Part shown: in pieces, positions 35,514 to 44,777 of the stretch
Numbering within the stretch: the stretch's first letter is position 1
How the letters are laid out: each line of letters opens with the position of its first letter
From: Acholeplasmataceae bacterium UBA4853
GTDB taxonomy: Bacteria; Bacillota_I; Bacilli_A; Acholeplasmatales; Acholeplasmataceae
Direction: 5' to 3'
Length of the DNA stretch: 64,000 nucleotides
Assembly (NCBI GenBank): GCA_002399815.1
Contig: DHEJ01000038.1
Location: 65,648 to 129,647 of the forward strand
The notes under the pieces: model-generated
Databases searched by the model: none
What the model saw: only the letters and a program-made list of their open reading frames with translations
Told to the model about the DNA's origin: nothing
Made by a program: the position numbers and the translations under genes

Positions 35514-36247
35514 TTACGTTTTTTCTCCTTCATTTCAAACTCTGGTATTACACCTAGCACTTGAATGCCTGTACCCATTTCTAACTGTTCTTTAGTCATA
35601 TATGAATTACTAAATAGTTCTTTAATAAATGCGATTCCTAATCCAACAATCGCACCACCTATAATTCCGACAATCACATAAAGGATTTTATTTGGTGAAT
35701 CATCTTCAGGTTCTCCTGCAGATGATAATTGGAAAAATTTATCTTTAAATAAGGAAACTTCAGTTTCAATGATTACTGTAGTAATCGCTTGAGTCATCAC
35801 TTGTGAAAAATCACTATCTTTTGATGTAAAACTAATTCTTATGATAAATGATGATGTTGATGAAGATACATCAATTGCATCTTTAATATCAGCATTTGTC
35901 ATATCTGCAAGTTTTAGGATATGAGACTGATTCGTTATGAGATTTGAAACTCTAACTTCATTAATGATATTATCACTTGAAACGAATTCTGCCGCTGTTT
36001 GAATTAATCTTTGTGTATCTGTAAAGTTGATACCTTCATCAGGATTACCAGTAGCTGTCGGTACTTGTACAAGCACTTCGGAAGTTGACTTGTATTGATT
36101 ATCAACCATCGTAAATGCAAAAACACCTGCTAATCCACCGATGATTACTGTAAATACAGAGATTAAAATCCAACTCTTTTTAACTATATTAAAAATGTCG
36201 GATAAGCTCATCCCTGACTCTTGCTTCTCTTGTAGTTCCAAATCCAT
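35510..36247 (-). CDS. cpsC: CpsC/Wzz-type chain-length modulator and kinase activator
   Basis: 245 residues with two helices (~residues 28-52 and ~187-210) flanking an extracytoplasmic loop. It opens with SLSDIFNIVKKSWILISVFTVIIGGLAG, and the loop has YKSTSEVLVQ, both typical of Wzz/CpsC proteins of Gram-positives. Its C-terminal cytoplasmic tail should activate the kinase. It is the first gene of the operon, with TATAAT and AAGGAG upstream. Confidence 0.87.
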   Translation of the reverse strand: MDLELQEKQESGMSLSDIFNIVKKSWILISVFTVIIGGLAGVFAFTMVDNQYKSTSEVLVQVPTATGNPDEGINFTDTQRLIQTAAEFVSSDNIINEVRVSNLITNQSHILKLADMTNADIKDAIDVSSSTSSFIIRISFTSKDSDFSQVMTQAITTVIIETEVSLFKDKFFQLSSAGEPEDDSPNKILYVIVGIIGGAIVGLGIAFIKELFSNSYMTKEQLEMGTGIQVLGVIPEFEMKEKKRK

Positions 36248-36283
36248 ATAAAAATCTCCTTATTGGAAGTAATATTTAACCAT

Positions 36284-36289
36284 ATTATA
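36284..36289 (-). promoter_or_regulatory. -10 box of the cpsCDB operon
   Basis: TATAAT within GTTATAATATGG on the minus strand, about 37 bases before the cpsC ATG, in the short gap after pepF; the -35 would overlap the end of pepF and is not clear. Confidence 0.5.
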
Positions 36290-36302
36290 ACATAATTACT
36301 GA

Positions 36303-38051
36303 TTAAAGACTAAGTAATTGGATAACTTCATCAATGTCTTTTTTAATCATTTCTAAAGAATCTAGCCAAAACTGTTTTGATGTAATATCAATTCCCATTG
36401 ATAACGCAACATCCTCAGCATCCGCTTTTGTAGTTAATGCTAATAATTCATCATAGTTTTTAATGAATTTTGGTTTATCTTTTAAGTATTGTGCATATAA
36501 CCCTTTACCAAAGAGTAATCCAAATGCATAAGGGAAATTATAGAAATTTAATCCAGCACTATAGTAATGCCCTTTTACTAACCACATATATGGATGTAGA
36601 TTTTCATGTTCTAGTCCATCTAAATATGCTTCTTTTTGAGCATCTAGCATCCAGGATTTCATTTCATCTTTTGAAATAGGACGACTTGCAGATTCTAGCA
36701 CTTTAGATTCAAACATAAATCTAGATAGAATATCAATTATAACTTGGGTGTCTCCTTGAAGACCCGTTTCAAGTATGGATAAACGATCTTTAGGATCAGT
36801 AAATTCCCCTAATAAATAATCATTCATAATTGCCTCACAAAAAATACTTGCTGTTTCAGCTAAAGGCATAGAATAACTCCAGTGTAGTGGTGCATTATCT
36901 TTAATAATATCACCATGATAACCATGTCCTAATTCATGTGCAAGCGTAGAAACATTATCAAGTGCTCCAGTAAAGTTAAGCATGATTCTTGATTGACCCA
37001 ATTGTGGTTGGTTTGAGCAAAAAGCACCACCTCTTTTACCCTTTTTAGGATACACATCAATCCAGTCATTTAAAAATGCTTTTTGTGCAAAGTTTCCTAA
37101 CTTTGGAGAAAAGCTATTAAATGCATTAGTCACTAATGATTTTGCTTCATCATAAGTATAGGTTTTATCCAGCTTTCCAACTGGTGCAAACATATCATAC
37201 CAAGGTAAACCATTAGAATGTCCTAAGTATTTAGCCTTTGCTTTTAAGTATCTAGCAAAATGTGGTCTAAATGTTTTCATTGCCTCAATCATTGCATCCA
37301 ATGTTTCTTTTTTCATATTGGATTGAATCAATGTTTTTTCTAATGCATTTGAATATCCTCTAAGATCATTCATAGTATTAACTTCTCTTTTAATATTCGT
37401 TAATGCAAGTGCAACAAAATCATCAACCTTTTCATAGGCTTTTAATTCTTTTTCATATGCTTCTTTTCTTAATTTTTGATCATTTGAATATGCTAAATTT
37501 CTAACATCAGAAAATGTTAATTCTTTACCCCCAACTTCAATGGTAAGGTTAGCTGTTGCTAGATTTTGGATTTGACTCCAAGATCTAGAACTTAATTCAG
37601 AAAGCTTAGCATATAAAACTTCTTCTTTTTCACTTAATAAATGTTTTGCTTCTTTTTGATCATGCTTTAAACCATGTAAATAAAGTTTAATCTTACTTGA
37701 TTTTGATGCAAAATCATCTAAATCAAGTGTTGTTAAATAACGGTCAAACTTCACATCTGATGCTGTACGATTACGCATAATTGCTGATATTTTAGACATA
37801 TAGCCTAATGCTTCATTATTTGTAACATCTACAGAAGATTTAAGACTTGCAAAGCTACCTAAGGTTCTTGCAAGAATCGTTATTTCTTCATTATGAGTTA
37901 ATGCTTGTTCAATATATGCAACATCATCTTGATGTTTCTTATTTAAAAAGATAATACTTTCTTTAACTAGATTATCTAATCTTTCTAAATCCTTTTGATA
38001 GGTTTCATTAAACCCTGTATATAAATCATCTAAATTCCATGTTGTTCCCAT
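36303..38051 (-). CDS. pepF: Oligoendopeptidase F (M3 metallopeptidase)
   Basis: 582 residues, typical for PepF. Zinc motif HELGH at 372-376 (STLAHELGHGYHG) with the downstream glutamate in ETASIFCEAI. The N-terminal helical cap begins WNLDDLYTGF, as in the family. It is a cytosolic enzyme that degrades peptides of about 7-17 residues. It follows uvrB by one base, suggesting co-transcription. Confidence 0.93.
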   Translation of the reverse strand: MGTTWNLDDLYTGFNETYQKDLERLDNLVKESIIFLNKKHQDDVAYIEQALTHNEEITILARTLGSFASLKSSVDVTNNEALGYMSKISAIMRNRTASDVKFDRYLTTLDLDDFASKSSKIKLYLHGLKHDQKEAKHLLSEKEEVLYAKLSELSSRSWSQIQNLATANLTIEVGGKELTFSDVRNLAYSNDQKLRKEAYEKELKAYEKVDDFVALALTNIKREVNTMNDLRGYSNALEKTLIQSNMKKETLDAMIEAMKTFRPHFARYLKAKAKYLGHSNGLPWYDMFAPVGKLDKTYTYDEAKSLVTNAFNSFSPKLGNFAQKAFLNDWIDVYPKKGKRGGAFCSNQPQLGQSRIMLNFTGALDNVSTLAHELGHGYHGDIIKDNAPLHWSYSMPLAETASIFCEAIMNDYLLGEFTDPKDRLSILETGLQGDTQVIIDILSRFMFESKVLESASRPISKDEMKSWMLDAQKEAYLDGLEHENLHPYMWLVKGHYYSAGLNFYNFPYAFGLLFGKGLYAQYLKDKPKFIKNYDELLALTTKADAEDVALSMGIDITSKQFWLDSLEMIKKDIDEVIQLLSL

Positions 38052-38052
38052 C

Positions 38053-40008
38053 TTAATTCCCCGCTTTCAAGTCGTATATTAAATCTCTAATTTCCATTGC
38101 TTTTTCAAAATCTAAATCCTTAGCCGCTTGTTTCATCATAACTTCTAATCGTTTGATTTCTTTTTCTCTTTGTTTAGCATCTAGTTTTTCTAAATTGCCT
38201 TCTTTGTCAGTTATGACACCTTTAAGTGATATATCATCTCTAATTGCTTTAACAACCTGATATGGTGTTAAGTTATACTTTTCAATATATGCTTGTTGAA
38301 TACCACGTCTTCTATAGGTTTCATCAATTGCTTTTGTCATTGATTCAGACATGGTATCTGCATACATAATGACTTTACCATGTAAATTACGTGCTGCTCT
38401 ACCAATGGTTTGAATGAGGGACCTTTCACTTCTTAAGAATCCTTGTTTATCCGCATCAAGAATTGCTACTAATGAAACTTCTGGTAAGTCAAGTCCTTCT
38501 CTTAAAAGGTTAATACCTACTAAGACATCATATTTACCCATTCGAAGTGCTCTTAAGATAGAGGTTCTTTCTAAGGATTTAACCTCACTATGTAAATATG
38601 CTACTTTAAGTCCTAATGCCTTAAAGTGATTGGTTAAATCTTCACTCATCTTAATGGTTAGTGTTGTAACTAAGACTCTTTCATTTAATTCAACTCTTTT
38701 TTTAATCTCAAAGAATAAGTCATCAATTTGACCCATTGATTTACGTATCTCTATTTCTGGATCTAGTAAGTAAGTTGGTCTAATGATTTGTTCTACAATC
38801 GGTAACTGTTTTTCAAGTTCATATGGTCCAGGTGTTGCAGATAAGTAAATGACTTTGTCTTGTCTTTTTTGAAACTCTTCAAACATTAAAGGTCTATTAT
38901 CAAGTGCACTTGGTAATCTAAATCCATAATTCACTAGATTTTCTTTTCTCGAACGGTCTCCAAAATACATACCTTTTATTTGAGGGACAGTTACATGAGA
39001 CTCATCGATGATCATTAAATAATCATCACCAAAAAAATCAATTAGAGTAGCTGGTGTCTCACCAGCTTCTCTTAATGCGATATGTCTTGAATAGTTTTCT
39101 ATACCAGATGTAAACCCGATTTCAGTTAACATTTCTAAATCATATTTTGTTCGCATTTCTATACGCTGTGCTTCAAGTAATAAGTCTTTTGATTGAAAAT
39201 AATGAATTTGTTCTGCAAGTTCATTTTTTATTCTTCTGATACTTTCCTTCATCTTATCTGGGTTTGCCATAAAAAGGGTTGCTGGAAATATAGAGACAAA
39301 AGATTGTCTTTCTTTTGATACACCAGTTAGTGTATCAAAGATAATAATATCATCGATTTCATCACCAAAAAAAGAAACTCTAACACCTTGACTTCTTTCG
39401 TTTGCTGGAATAATTTCAACAGAATCACCACGGACTCTAAAAGACCCACGAGTAAAGTCAATATCATTTCTTTCATATTGTAGTTCAATGAGTTTATTGA
39501 GTAGTTTATTTCGACCAAATGCTTCACCTACTCTTAAAAAGATAGTTGCATTTCTGTAATCATCTGGATCCCCAATACCATAGATACAAGATACAGATGC
39601 AACAACGATTACATCATCATGAGATAATAAAGAGGCCACAGCACTATGTCTTAATTCATCGATTTCATCGTTAATCGATGAATCTTTTTCGATATACGTA
39701 TCAGTTCTTACAACATATGCTTCTGGTTGGAAATAATCATAGTAAGAAATAAAGTATTCTACTCTATTTTCAGGAAATAAACTCTTAAGTTCTCCATAAA
39801 GTTGACCGGCTAGTGTTTTATTATGTGCTAAAACAAGTGTTTTTTTACCTAAACTTTGAATGATATTAGCAATTGTAAATGTTTTACCAGTACCAGTAGC
39901 ACCAAGAAGGATTTGTTCTTTTGTTCCAGATTCAAAATTAGATATTAATTTATCTATAGCCTCTGGTTGGTCTCCACTTGGTTTATAAGGTGATTTTAAT
40001 TTAAACAA
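38053..40008 (-). CDS. uvrB: Excinuclease ABC subunit B (full-length, functional copy)
   Basis: DNA-damage recognition helicase. Walker A GATGTGKT, the beta-hairpin region [19 protein letters not shown] and the C-terminal UVR motif ([17 protein letters not shown]) are all present. The TTG at 40008 has AAAGGA at 10 bases and gives the expected [15 protein letters not shown] start; the in-frame GTG at 40017 sits on the ribosome site and is rejected. Bases 39743-39922 are identical to the partial copy at 51836-52015, and 39934-40024 are identical to that at 43095-43185, so its 5' end is a mosaic of both. Confidence 0.95.
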   Translation of the reverse strand: MFKLKSPYKPSGDQPEAIDKLISNFESGTKEQILLGATGTGKTFTIANIIQSLGKKTLVLAHNKTLAGQLYGELKSLFPENRVEYFISYYDYFQPEAYVVRTDTYIEKDSSINDEIDELRHSAVASLLSHDDVIVVASVSCIYGIGDPDDYRNATIFLRVGEAFGRNKLLNKLIELQYERNDIDFTRGSFRVRGDSVEIIPANERSQGVRVSFFGDEIDDIIIFDTLTGVSKERQSFVSIFPATLFMANPDKMKESIRRIKNELAEQIHYFQSKDLLLEAQRIEMRTKYDLEMLTEIGFTSGIENYSRHIALREAGETPATLIDFFGDDYLMIIDESHVTVPQIKGMYFGDRSRKENLVNYGFRLPSALDNRPLMFEEFQKRQDKVIYLSATPGPYELEKQLPIVEQIIRPTYLLDPEIEIRKSMGQIDDLFFEIKKRVELNERVLVTTLTIKMSEDLTNHFKALGLKVAYLHSEVKSLERTSILRALRMGKYDVLVGINLLREGLDLPEVSLVAILDADKQGFLRSERSLIQTIGRAARNLHGKVIMYADTMSESMTKAIDETYRRRGIQQAYIEKYNLTPYQVVKAIRDDISLKGVITDKEGNLEKLDAKQREKEIKRLEVMMKQAAKDLDFEKAMEIRDLIYDLKAGN

Positions 40009-40035
40009 TGATGTCACTTCCTTTATATTTAATCA

Positions 40036-40064
40036 ATTCTAACATTTATACATAAAAATAACAA
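40036..40064 (-). promoter_or_regulatory. uvrB promoter
   Basis: TTGTTA (complement of 40059-40064), 17-base spacer, TAGAAT (complement of 40036-40041). The same TTGTTA-17-TAAAAT arrangement occurs before both partial uvrB copies, so the promoter is part of the repeated unit. Confidence 0.7.
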
Positions 40065-40131
40065 TGAACCACAACTTTGATTTATCTTTAAAAACGATAT
40101 ATTATGCATTTTGGTCTTGTTTTTTATTGAA

Positions 40132-41214
40132 TTACTTTCTATCGTTATATTCTATTGCTTTTCCACTTAAATCCATTTGTTCCTGCTCTGTCATTGCGAA
40201 AACATTAACATTCTGTTTTCCTTCAACTTCTACTAGGTATTGATTCAATACTCGTAACCTATCTATATGTTCTTTCATTGGATTATGTTCTAAATTGAAG
40301 CGAGATATATTATCTAATCTTATAGGATTATCTCCAATATAGAATGTATCATCAACAATTGATTCTATGAAATTGAAATCATATATCACATCACCAATAG
40401 GATTATTAATTCCAAAATCCATTGTCCATGTATTATCGCCTCTAAGTATTATTTTAAGTACGTCAGAAAAAGTAATAATTACCTCTTCATTTGCCTTAAT
40501 AACCTTTAACTTGTTATACCATTTGCTACCATTTGATATTACTTTAATACCAAATTCCCCATCCATTGCTTCTAATATTGCTTTATCAAAATAATATCTG
40601 TCACCATTTTTAGTTTCTAATGATAAATATTGTTCTTCATTCTTTGGAGATATTATAATACCCTCATAAACTTTATCGGACATAATAGTCCTTATTCCGT
40701 TTACCTGTGTATTTATTGGTAATATTTGATTCTTATTGCCAAGATTACTATCAGTTCTTTTGATGCCGTATACCTTGCATAAGTCCATAACATCTTGAGC
40801 TGTAAAAACTTGCTTAGGTTTTATTGTAATTGTTTTTTGCTTTACATCCTTCAATAGTTTTTTTAAGTCATTTGGCATTAACAGTTTCATAAGAATGCGT
40901 GACTTGTGCTTACCTTGCTCGTTTTCAGTTATTTTAACAACACATAAAATAACTCCACTATTGTTCATGTAGTTATTTAAATCTTCCACATCAAATGAAT
41001 AGGCATTGTTTCCATTATCTATCATGCCTTTAATCTGAATATCTATTTTAACCAAACCTTTTTTTGTGGAATTTGTATTGGGGTAATAATAAATATTTCC
41101 ATCCCATGATGGCTCGTTGGAAAAGCTTTTTATATCTGTCTTTAAATAATCACTCCCGCTACAGATTCTGTTAATTTCCATTTCAGCGAAGGATGCAATA
41201 GTTTCTTTAGTCAT
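40132..41214 (-). CDS. Accessory protein with DUF4365-like nuclease-fold N-terminus
   Basis: 360 residues. The N-terminal ~110 residues have the layout of DUF4365/PD-(D/E)xK proteins: SWDGNIYYY (acidic position) followed by KIDIQIKG (the Q-x-K strand) and FDVEDLNNYMNNSGVILCVVKI. The remaining 250 residues are unrecognised and lack obvious motifs. It is the only intact large gene, with a KilA-N gene, of the 2.9-kb segment inserted in front of uvrB. GAGAAAGG precedes the ATG. A DNA-processing or defence function is a guess from fold only. Confidence 0.55.
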   Translation of the reverse strand: MTKETIASFAEMEINRICSGSDYLKTDIKSFSNEPSWDGNIYYYPNTNSTKKGLVKIDIQIKGMIDNGNNAYSFDVEDLNNYMNNSGVILCVVKITENEQGKHKSRILMKLLMPNDLKKLLKDVKQKTITIKPKQVFTAQDVMDLCKVYGIKRTDSNLGNKNQILPINTQVNGIRTIMSDKVYEGIIISPKNEEQYLSLETKNGDRYYFDKAILEAMDGEFGIKVISNGSKWYNKLKVIKANEEVIITFSDVLKIILRGDNTWTMDFGINNPIGDVIYDFNFIESIVDDTFYIGDNPIRLDNISRFNLEHNPMKEHIDRLRVLNQYLVEVEGKQNVNVFAMTEQEQMDLSGKAIEYNDRK

Positions 41215-41265
41215 AAGATTATTACCTTTCTCAATATTGATTATTTTTGAACTGAAATATAGTTT

Positions 41266-41800
41266 TTATATTACTTTCCAATACCCAGTCTTGTTAGATC
41301 CCACACGTTCAATTAAATCTTTTTCTTTTAGAAACTTAATATTATTGTTTACTGCAGTATCAGTTACTTTTAATTTTATAGCCAATTCAGCAATTGTCAC
41401 ATTTGAATTGGCTTTTGGTATATTAAAGTGGACAAACTAAGTAAGAATTAAATAATTTAAATTCTACACAATTTTCTTGTGATTTGTTTATATTCAATTA
41501 TATTAAAGTTATTTTTGTAATTTAAAACCCTAATTATCAAAATAGCGCGAGAATGGTGCGATAACGGTCACCACGTCTATACTTTTATTTTATAGCTTAT
41601 ATTTTTTTCTAATCTCATTTTTTCAATAACTTTTTATCATTAATGTTTCTTGTTTTTAAATCTAATATTGTTCTATCAAGGTCTAAACTCTTCTCTAATT
41701 ATTGGGTCCGGTAAATATGCATTCTTAAACACACTTGCAATTGTTGGAATGCCACTACTAGAACGTTCACCTTATACAATAACAAGTTTACGCTCATTCA
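41266..41800 (-). pseudogene. Remnant of an AlbA/RecG-like ATP-binding regulator
   Basis: Two decayed pieces on the minus strand. One (about 41266-41441) encodes VTIAELAIKLKVTDTAVNNN ... LIERVGSNKTGYWKVI and a stop: the C-terminal winged helix of HATPase_c_4/AlbA_2 proteins. The other (about 41679-41774) encodes SSGIPTIASVFKNAYLPDP, the G-x-GIP-x-I...P-x-P block that precedes it in that family. Stops and a gap separate them, and no start codon remains. The rest of the gene is missing. Confidence 0.6.
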
Positions 41801-41857
41801 TTAAACGGAGGGAATGCTTTGATTTTCAAGTCAAAAAAGAACCCGATACAAGTCTTC

Positions 41858-42685
41858 TTACTTATTAGTTCGTTCTAGGTTATCCACAGATTTTTCCGAA
41901 TTCTGAAGTACTTTCATTTGTTTAATCGCTAGTTTGTTAAGTTGTAGAAGTCTTTCACTTTGGGGAATTCCTTGCTCAATAAATAACGCATTAAAATTTT
42001 CTAAGTTAGATAAACAAATAAGTTGATTAATATCTGCATAATCTCTAATATTTCCTTTTATATTAGGATTTTCACTTTTCCACTGTTGAGCAGTCATGCC
42101 AAATAAAGCAACATTTAATACATCTGCTTCACTTGCATAAATCTTATTAGCAATAACACTTGATATTGCTTTTGGAATTATTATGTTTTCTTTAATCGCA
42201 TCTGTATGAATTCTATAATTGATCTTTGTAAGTTCCCTTTTAATGTTCCAGCCAAGTTGTTTTTGTTCTTCTTCTTTTAATCTTTGGAATTCCTTGATGA
42301 TGTACAATTGAATTTCTGCAGAAATCCAAGAAGCAAATTGTAAAGCAATATCTTTATGTGCATACGTTCCACTATTATACTTACCTGCTTTAGACGTGAT
42401 TCCAATAGCGTTGACTCCTTCAATCCATTTCTTAGGCGACATTGTAAAATAGTTGTGCCCGGACTCAGTTTTAAACCCGTCGAATTCGGTGGGTTTAAAA
42501 TTAGGATTATTAAGTTTTTCCCATAACCCTAAAAACTCCAATGTATCTTTTCTTCTTAGCCAGTTTCTTATTACATCATTAGCCTCATTTGGATTTTTAA
42601 ATTTTGCAATGTCTGTTAACGAGAAATAATCGTTCTTATTCACATTGATTTCTTGATCTAATACAATCAATGATTTTGATTTCAT
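41858..42685 (-). CDS. KilA-N domain protein
   Basis: About 275 residues. The KilA-N domain (residues ~15-120) shows DYFSLTDIAKFKN, VIRNWLRRKDTLEFLGLWE and the typical KWIEGVNAIGITSKAGKYN...GTYAHKDIALQFASWIS. It is a DNA-binding domain common in phages and mobile elements; the helical C-terminus (INQLICLSNLENFNALFIEQG) is often present in annotated KilA-N proteins of bacteria. ATG 42685 has GGAAGTG at the right spacing; ATG 42700 has none. A phage-like origin of the segment is supported. Confidence 0.83.
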   Translation of the reverse strand: MKSKSLIVLDQEINVNKNDYFSLTDIAKFKNPNEANDVIRNWLRRKDTLEFLGLWEKLNNPNFKPTEFDGFKTESGHNYFTMSPKKWIEGVNAIGITSKAGKYNSGTYAHKDIALQFASWISAEIQLYIIKEFQRLKEEEQKQLGWNIKRELTKINYRIHTDAIKENIIIPKAISSVIANKIYASEADVLNVALFGMTAQQWKSENPNIKGNIRDYADINQLICLSNLENFNALFIEQGIPQSERLLQLNKLAIKQMKVLQNSEKSVDNLERTNK

Positions 42686-42763
42686 AGTTTTCACTTCCAT
42701 ATTTATTTTTGTGTATTATTATCTTAGCTTGATTATTTTTCTATTATTTTGTTAAAAAACAAC

Positions 42764-42905
42764 TAGTGACGAATTTTGACTACTTAAAGTCACAAACTCA
42801 TTTAGTTCTTATCTATTATTATATAGCATTTTATAGCATTACTTAGCACTTTTAACTCCAAAAACTTTGGCTTAATAAGGCAATTTAATCGCCATTTTGA
42901 CACTA
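42764..42905. repeat. Conserved ~142-bp element end (copy 1)
   Basis: It begins TAGTGACGAA and ends TTTGACACTA, an imperfect inverted repeat (two mismatches), and directly joins the truncated uvrB copy. It is alignable with 51696-51837 over its length: AAGTCACAAA, TTATCTATT and GGCTTAATAAGGC occur in both in the same order. Inside are short direct repeats TATAGCATT (twice) and a related TTAGCACTT, like arm-type protein sites. Confidence 0.65.
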
Positions 42906-43178
42906 AGATATAAAATATTCTACTCTATTTTCCGGAAACAATGATTTTAATTCACCGTAAAGTTGACCAGCTAAAGTTTTATTATGTGCTAAAACAAGTG
43001 TTTTTTTACCTAACTTTTGAATAATGTTAGCCATAGTAAAAGTTTTTCCGGTACCTGTCGCACCTAGAAGAATTTGTTCTTTATGCCCAGCATTAAAATT
43101 AGATATTAATTTATCTATAGCCTCTGGTTGGTCTCCACTTGGTTTATAAGGTGATTTTAATTTAAACAATGATGTCAC
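42903..43178 (-). pseudogene. 5' fragment of uvrB (copy B)
   Basis: Promoter, ribosome site and first 91 codons of uvrB, ending ...VEYFIS and a TAG formed where uvrB sequence meets the element end. 43095-43185 is identical to the 5' end of the intact uvrB, while the rest differs at many third positions. It has Walker A but no helicase core, so it cannot act as UvrB. It marks a boundary of inserted DNA. Confidence 0.9.
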
Positions 43179-43644
43179 TTCCTTTGGTGTTTTTAAATAC
43201 TTTAAATATATATCTATATTTAGTTAATTTTATCATTTTTATATGATAATAACAAGGAAGTTATAAAATCCCTTGTTATCGTTTTAAACCTTTATTAATT
43301 AACTTTGAATCAAATTTATCAATTTTATATAGACGGGTATCTAGTAATAGAAATGATATTCTTTCATCTTTTGTATGAAGATATTCATTTATCAAGAACA
43401 CAAAATATTTAATGCTATGGAAAGTCACGACTTGAACTCTCTTGTTATTGTTTATCTATAATCAATATATTACTCAAAGAAAAAACATCTTGCTTGGCTT
43501 GCTATTCTAATATCCCAAAAATCTTATATAACTCGATAGAATCTCCAGCATCTTTTCTTTATATAAATGTTTTCTAACTATTTATGCATGTGCCTCTTTA
43601 CTCCTAAAACCTTTGGCGTTCTGCATTAAATCTCATAGACACCT
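43179..43644. other. Gene-poor stretch upstream of uvrB copy B
   Basis: Contains a uvrB-type promoter (TTGTTA-17-TAAAAT on minus, about 43185-43255) and a hairpin ATAACAAGG/CCTTGTTAT (around 43249-43279). CTTTGGCGTTCTGCATTAAATC with GACACC near 43606-43640 weakly resembles the element end. No credible gene was found. Confidence 0.4.
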
Positions 43645-43833
43645 TTAATTGCAAATCAATTGATAATCACCCCTATCAAGCGGTATTGCAGGAATTAATT
43701 CAATATTTGAATAGTTCTTACCAAATGTTCTTTGATTCGCATTGATATCTTTTAAAATAACATTTAATTCATATCTTGGGGTTAACCCTTTTCTTGGTAC
43801 TCCTTTTAATGTGAATTCTACTTTTATTTGCAT
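43645..43833 (-). CDS. Small accessory protein of unknown function
   Basis: 62 residues, no membrane helix, mixed charge (KVEFTLKGVPRKGLTPRYEL...DRGDYQLICN), predicted mostly strand. A purine-rich AAAAGAGAAAAAAC precedes the ATG. It lies in the 8.7-kb segment after the 36-residue gene. I do not recognise the family; it may be a mobile-element accessory protein. Confidence 0.45.
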   Translation of the reverse strand: MQIKVEFTLKGVPRKGLTPRYELNVILKDINANQRTFGKNYSNIELIPAIPLDRGDYQLICN

Positions 43834-43905
43834 GTTTTTTCTCTTTTCTTTTTATTTTTAGTAACTGCTTTTGTTGTAGATTTCTTCAGCTTCATAGTCT
43901 GAAAT

Positions 43906-44016
43906 CTATTTGTCTTTGCTTTCAAGAAGTTTAATCAGTTCTTGAGCTCGCTTCTTGCTATAACCTAAATCTTGTAAAACGGCGATCAATTTACCTTTGC
44001 ATGCAATAGTAATCAT
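43906..44016 (-). CDS. 36-residue small protein
   Basis: An ATG at 44016 preceded by the near-perfect ribosome site AGGAGGC (complement of 44023-44029) opens a 36-codon frame: MITIACKGKLIAVLQDLGY then SKKRAQELIKLLESKDK. The second half looks like a short basic helix-turn-helix. The strong start signal and codon use support expression. It follows the repeated TATGCCATTATATGTCA promoter-like block. Function unknown. Confidence 0.55.
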   Translation of the reverse strand: MITIACKGKLIAVLQDLGYSKKRAQELIKLLESKDK

Positions 44017-44086
44017 TTTTATGCCTCCTATCCTTTGGATTTATCCAATGTGCACTTTGGATATATCTATAGTTTAGATGGTGGTA

Positions 44087-44103
44087 ATGACATATAATGG
44101 CAT
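44087..44103 (-). repeat. 17-bp repeat TATGCCATTATATGTCA, copy 1
   Basis: Complement of 44087-44103; the identical 17 bases occur at 54752-54768. In both places it lies between a terminator hairpin and the start of a small minus-strand gene, so it may be a shared promoter or operator. Confidence 0.6.
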
Positions 44104-44112
44104 ACAACAAAA

Positions 44113-44142
44113 AACCACAAGATTTGCATTTTTCTTGTGGTT
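44113..44142 (-). terminator. Terminator after the 168-residue accessory gene
   Basis: AACCACAAGA (44113-44122) pairs with TCTTGTGGTT (44133-44142); on minus it is followed by TTTTTTG. Ten-bp stem with U tract. Confidence 0.82.
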
Positions 44143-44180
44143 AATTAAACAATTTCATTAAGGAGGATTTTATTTGTTCT

Positions 44181-44684
44181 TTAACGAATCTTTTCCGGTG
44201 GAGTATAATCTTCAAGATCAATTTTACAAAGTTTATATGCTGCTTCCCATCCAATAGAACGTTTATCCTTAAATTTATTTTTTATCATTTTTCTTCCTTC
44301 TTCTTTAACAATTAGTGCTTGAAGTTTGGAAAGTTCAAAAAGTTCATCTATAGTTATCTCATTGTTCAAGTATCTTCGAACTTGCTGGTTTATTGGATAT
44401 AAATGGTCAAGTGTAAGCGCCGCATGTTCTTTTATAATCTTGGAATTAACATGGTTTAAGTCTCCATGTTTTCTGATTTCAACACCATAATGGGTAATCA
44501 ACTCTCTTGCTTCTTTTGAGATTTTAATCGCAGTAACATGATTAGTAAATTGTCTAATCGGTGCTACAACTATGTAAATGAAGTGTGTTACAAAATCTTT
44601 TGATATAGTGGTAGTGTCCAATTGATCCCAAATACCTGATTTCAATTTTTCTACAAGCAATTTTGCACTTTCTAGTCTTAACAT
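44181..44684 (-). CDS. Accessory protein of unknown function
   Basis: 167 residues from the ATG at 44684, seven bases after GGAGAT; a TTG five codons upstream is less likely. The protein is helical and charged. A central segment KEHAALTLDHLYPINQQVRRYL has DH..P spacing that recalls HNH-like proteins, but the full motif is not there. It sits between the giant surface protein gene and a terminator within the 8.7-kb segment. No family recognised. Confidence 0.5.
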   Translation of the reverse strand: MLRLESAKLLVEKLKSGIWDQLDTTTISKDFVTHFIYIVVAPIRQFTNHVTAIKISKEARELITHYGVEIRKHGDLNHVNSKIIKEHAALTLDHLYPINQQVRRYLNNEITIDELFELSKLQALIVKEEGRKMIKNKFKDKRSIGWEAAYKLCKIDLEDYTPPEKIR

Positions 44685-44777
44685 CTTATCTCCAATCAAT
44701 TCGTATTTTATTATTTGTCCTCATGCTTTGGTTTCAAAACTAATATTCACTTTTGTGACTCAAGGTACATCTTAAAC

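Noticed and set aside
41650..41868. Plus-strand 72-codon open frame
   Set aside because: No ribosome site; the minus strand of the same bases encodes a recognisable remnant of an AlbA/RecG-like protein.
43428..43450. CGACTTGAACTCTC resembling the T-arm of a tRNA gene
   Set aside because: The arm does not pair and no acceptor, D or anticodon stem can be built around it.
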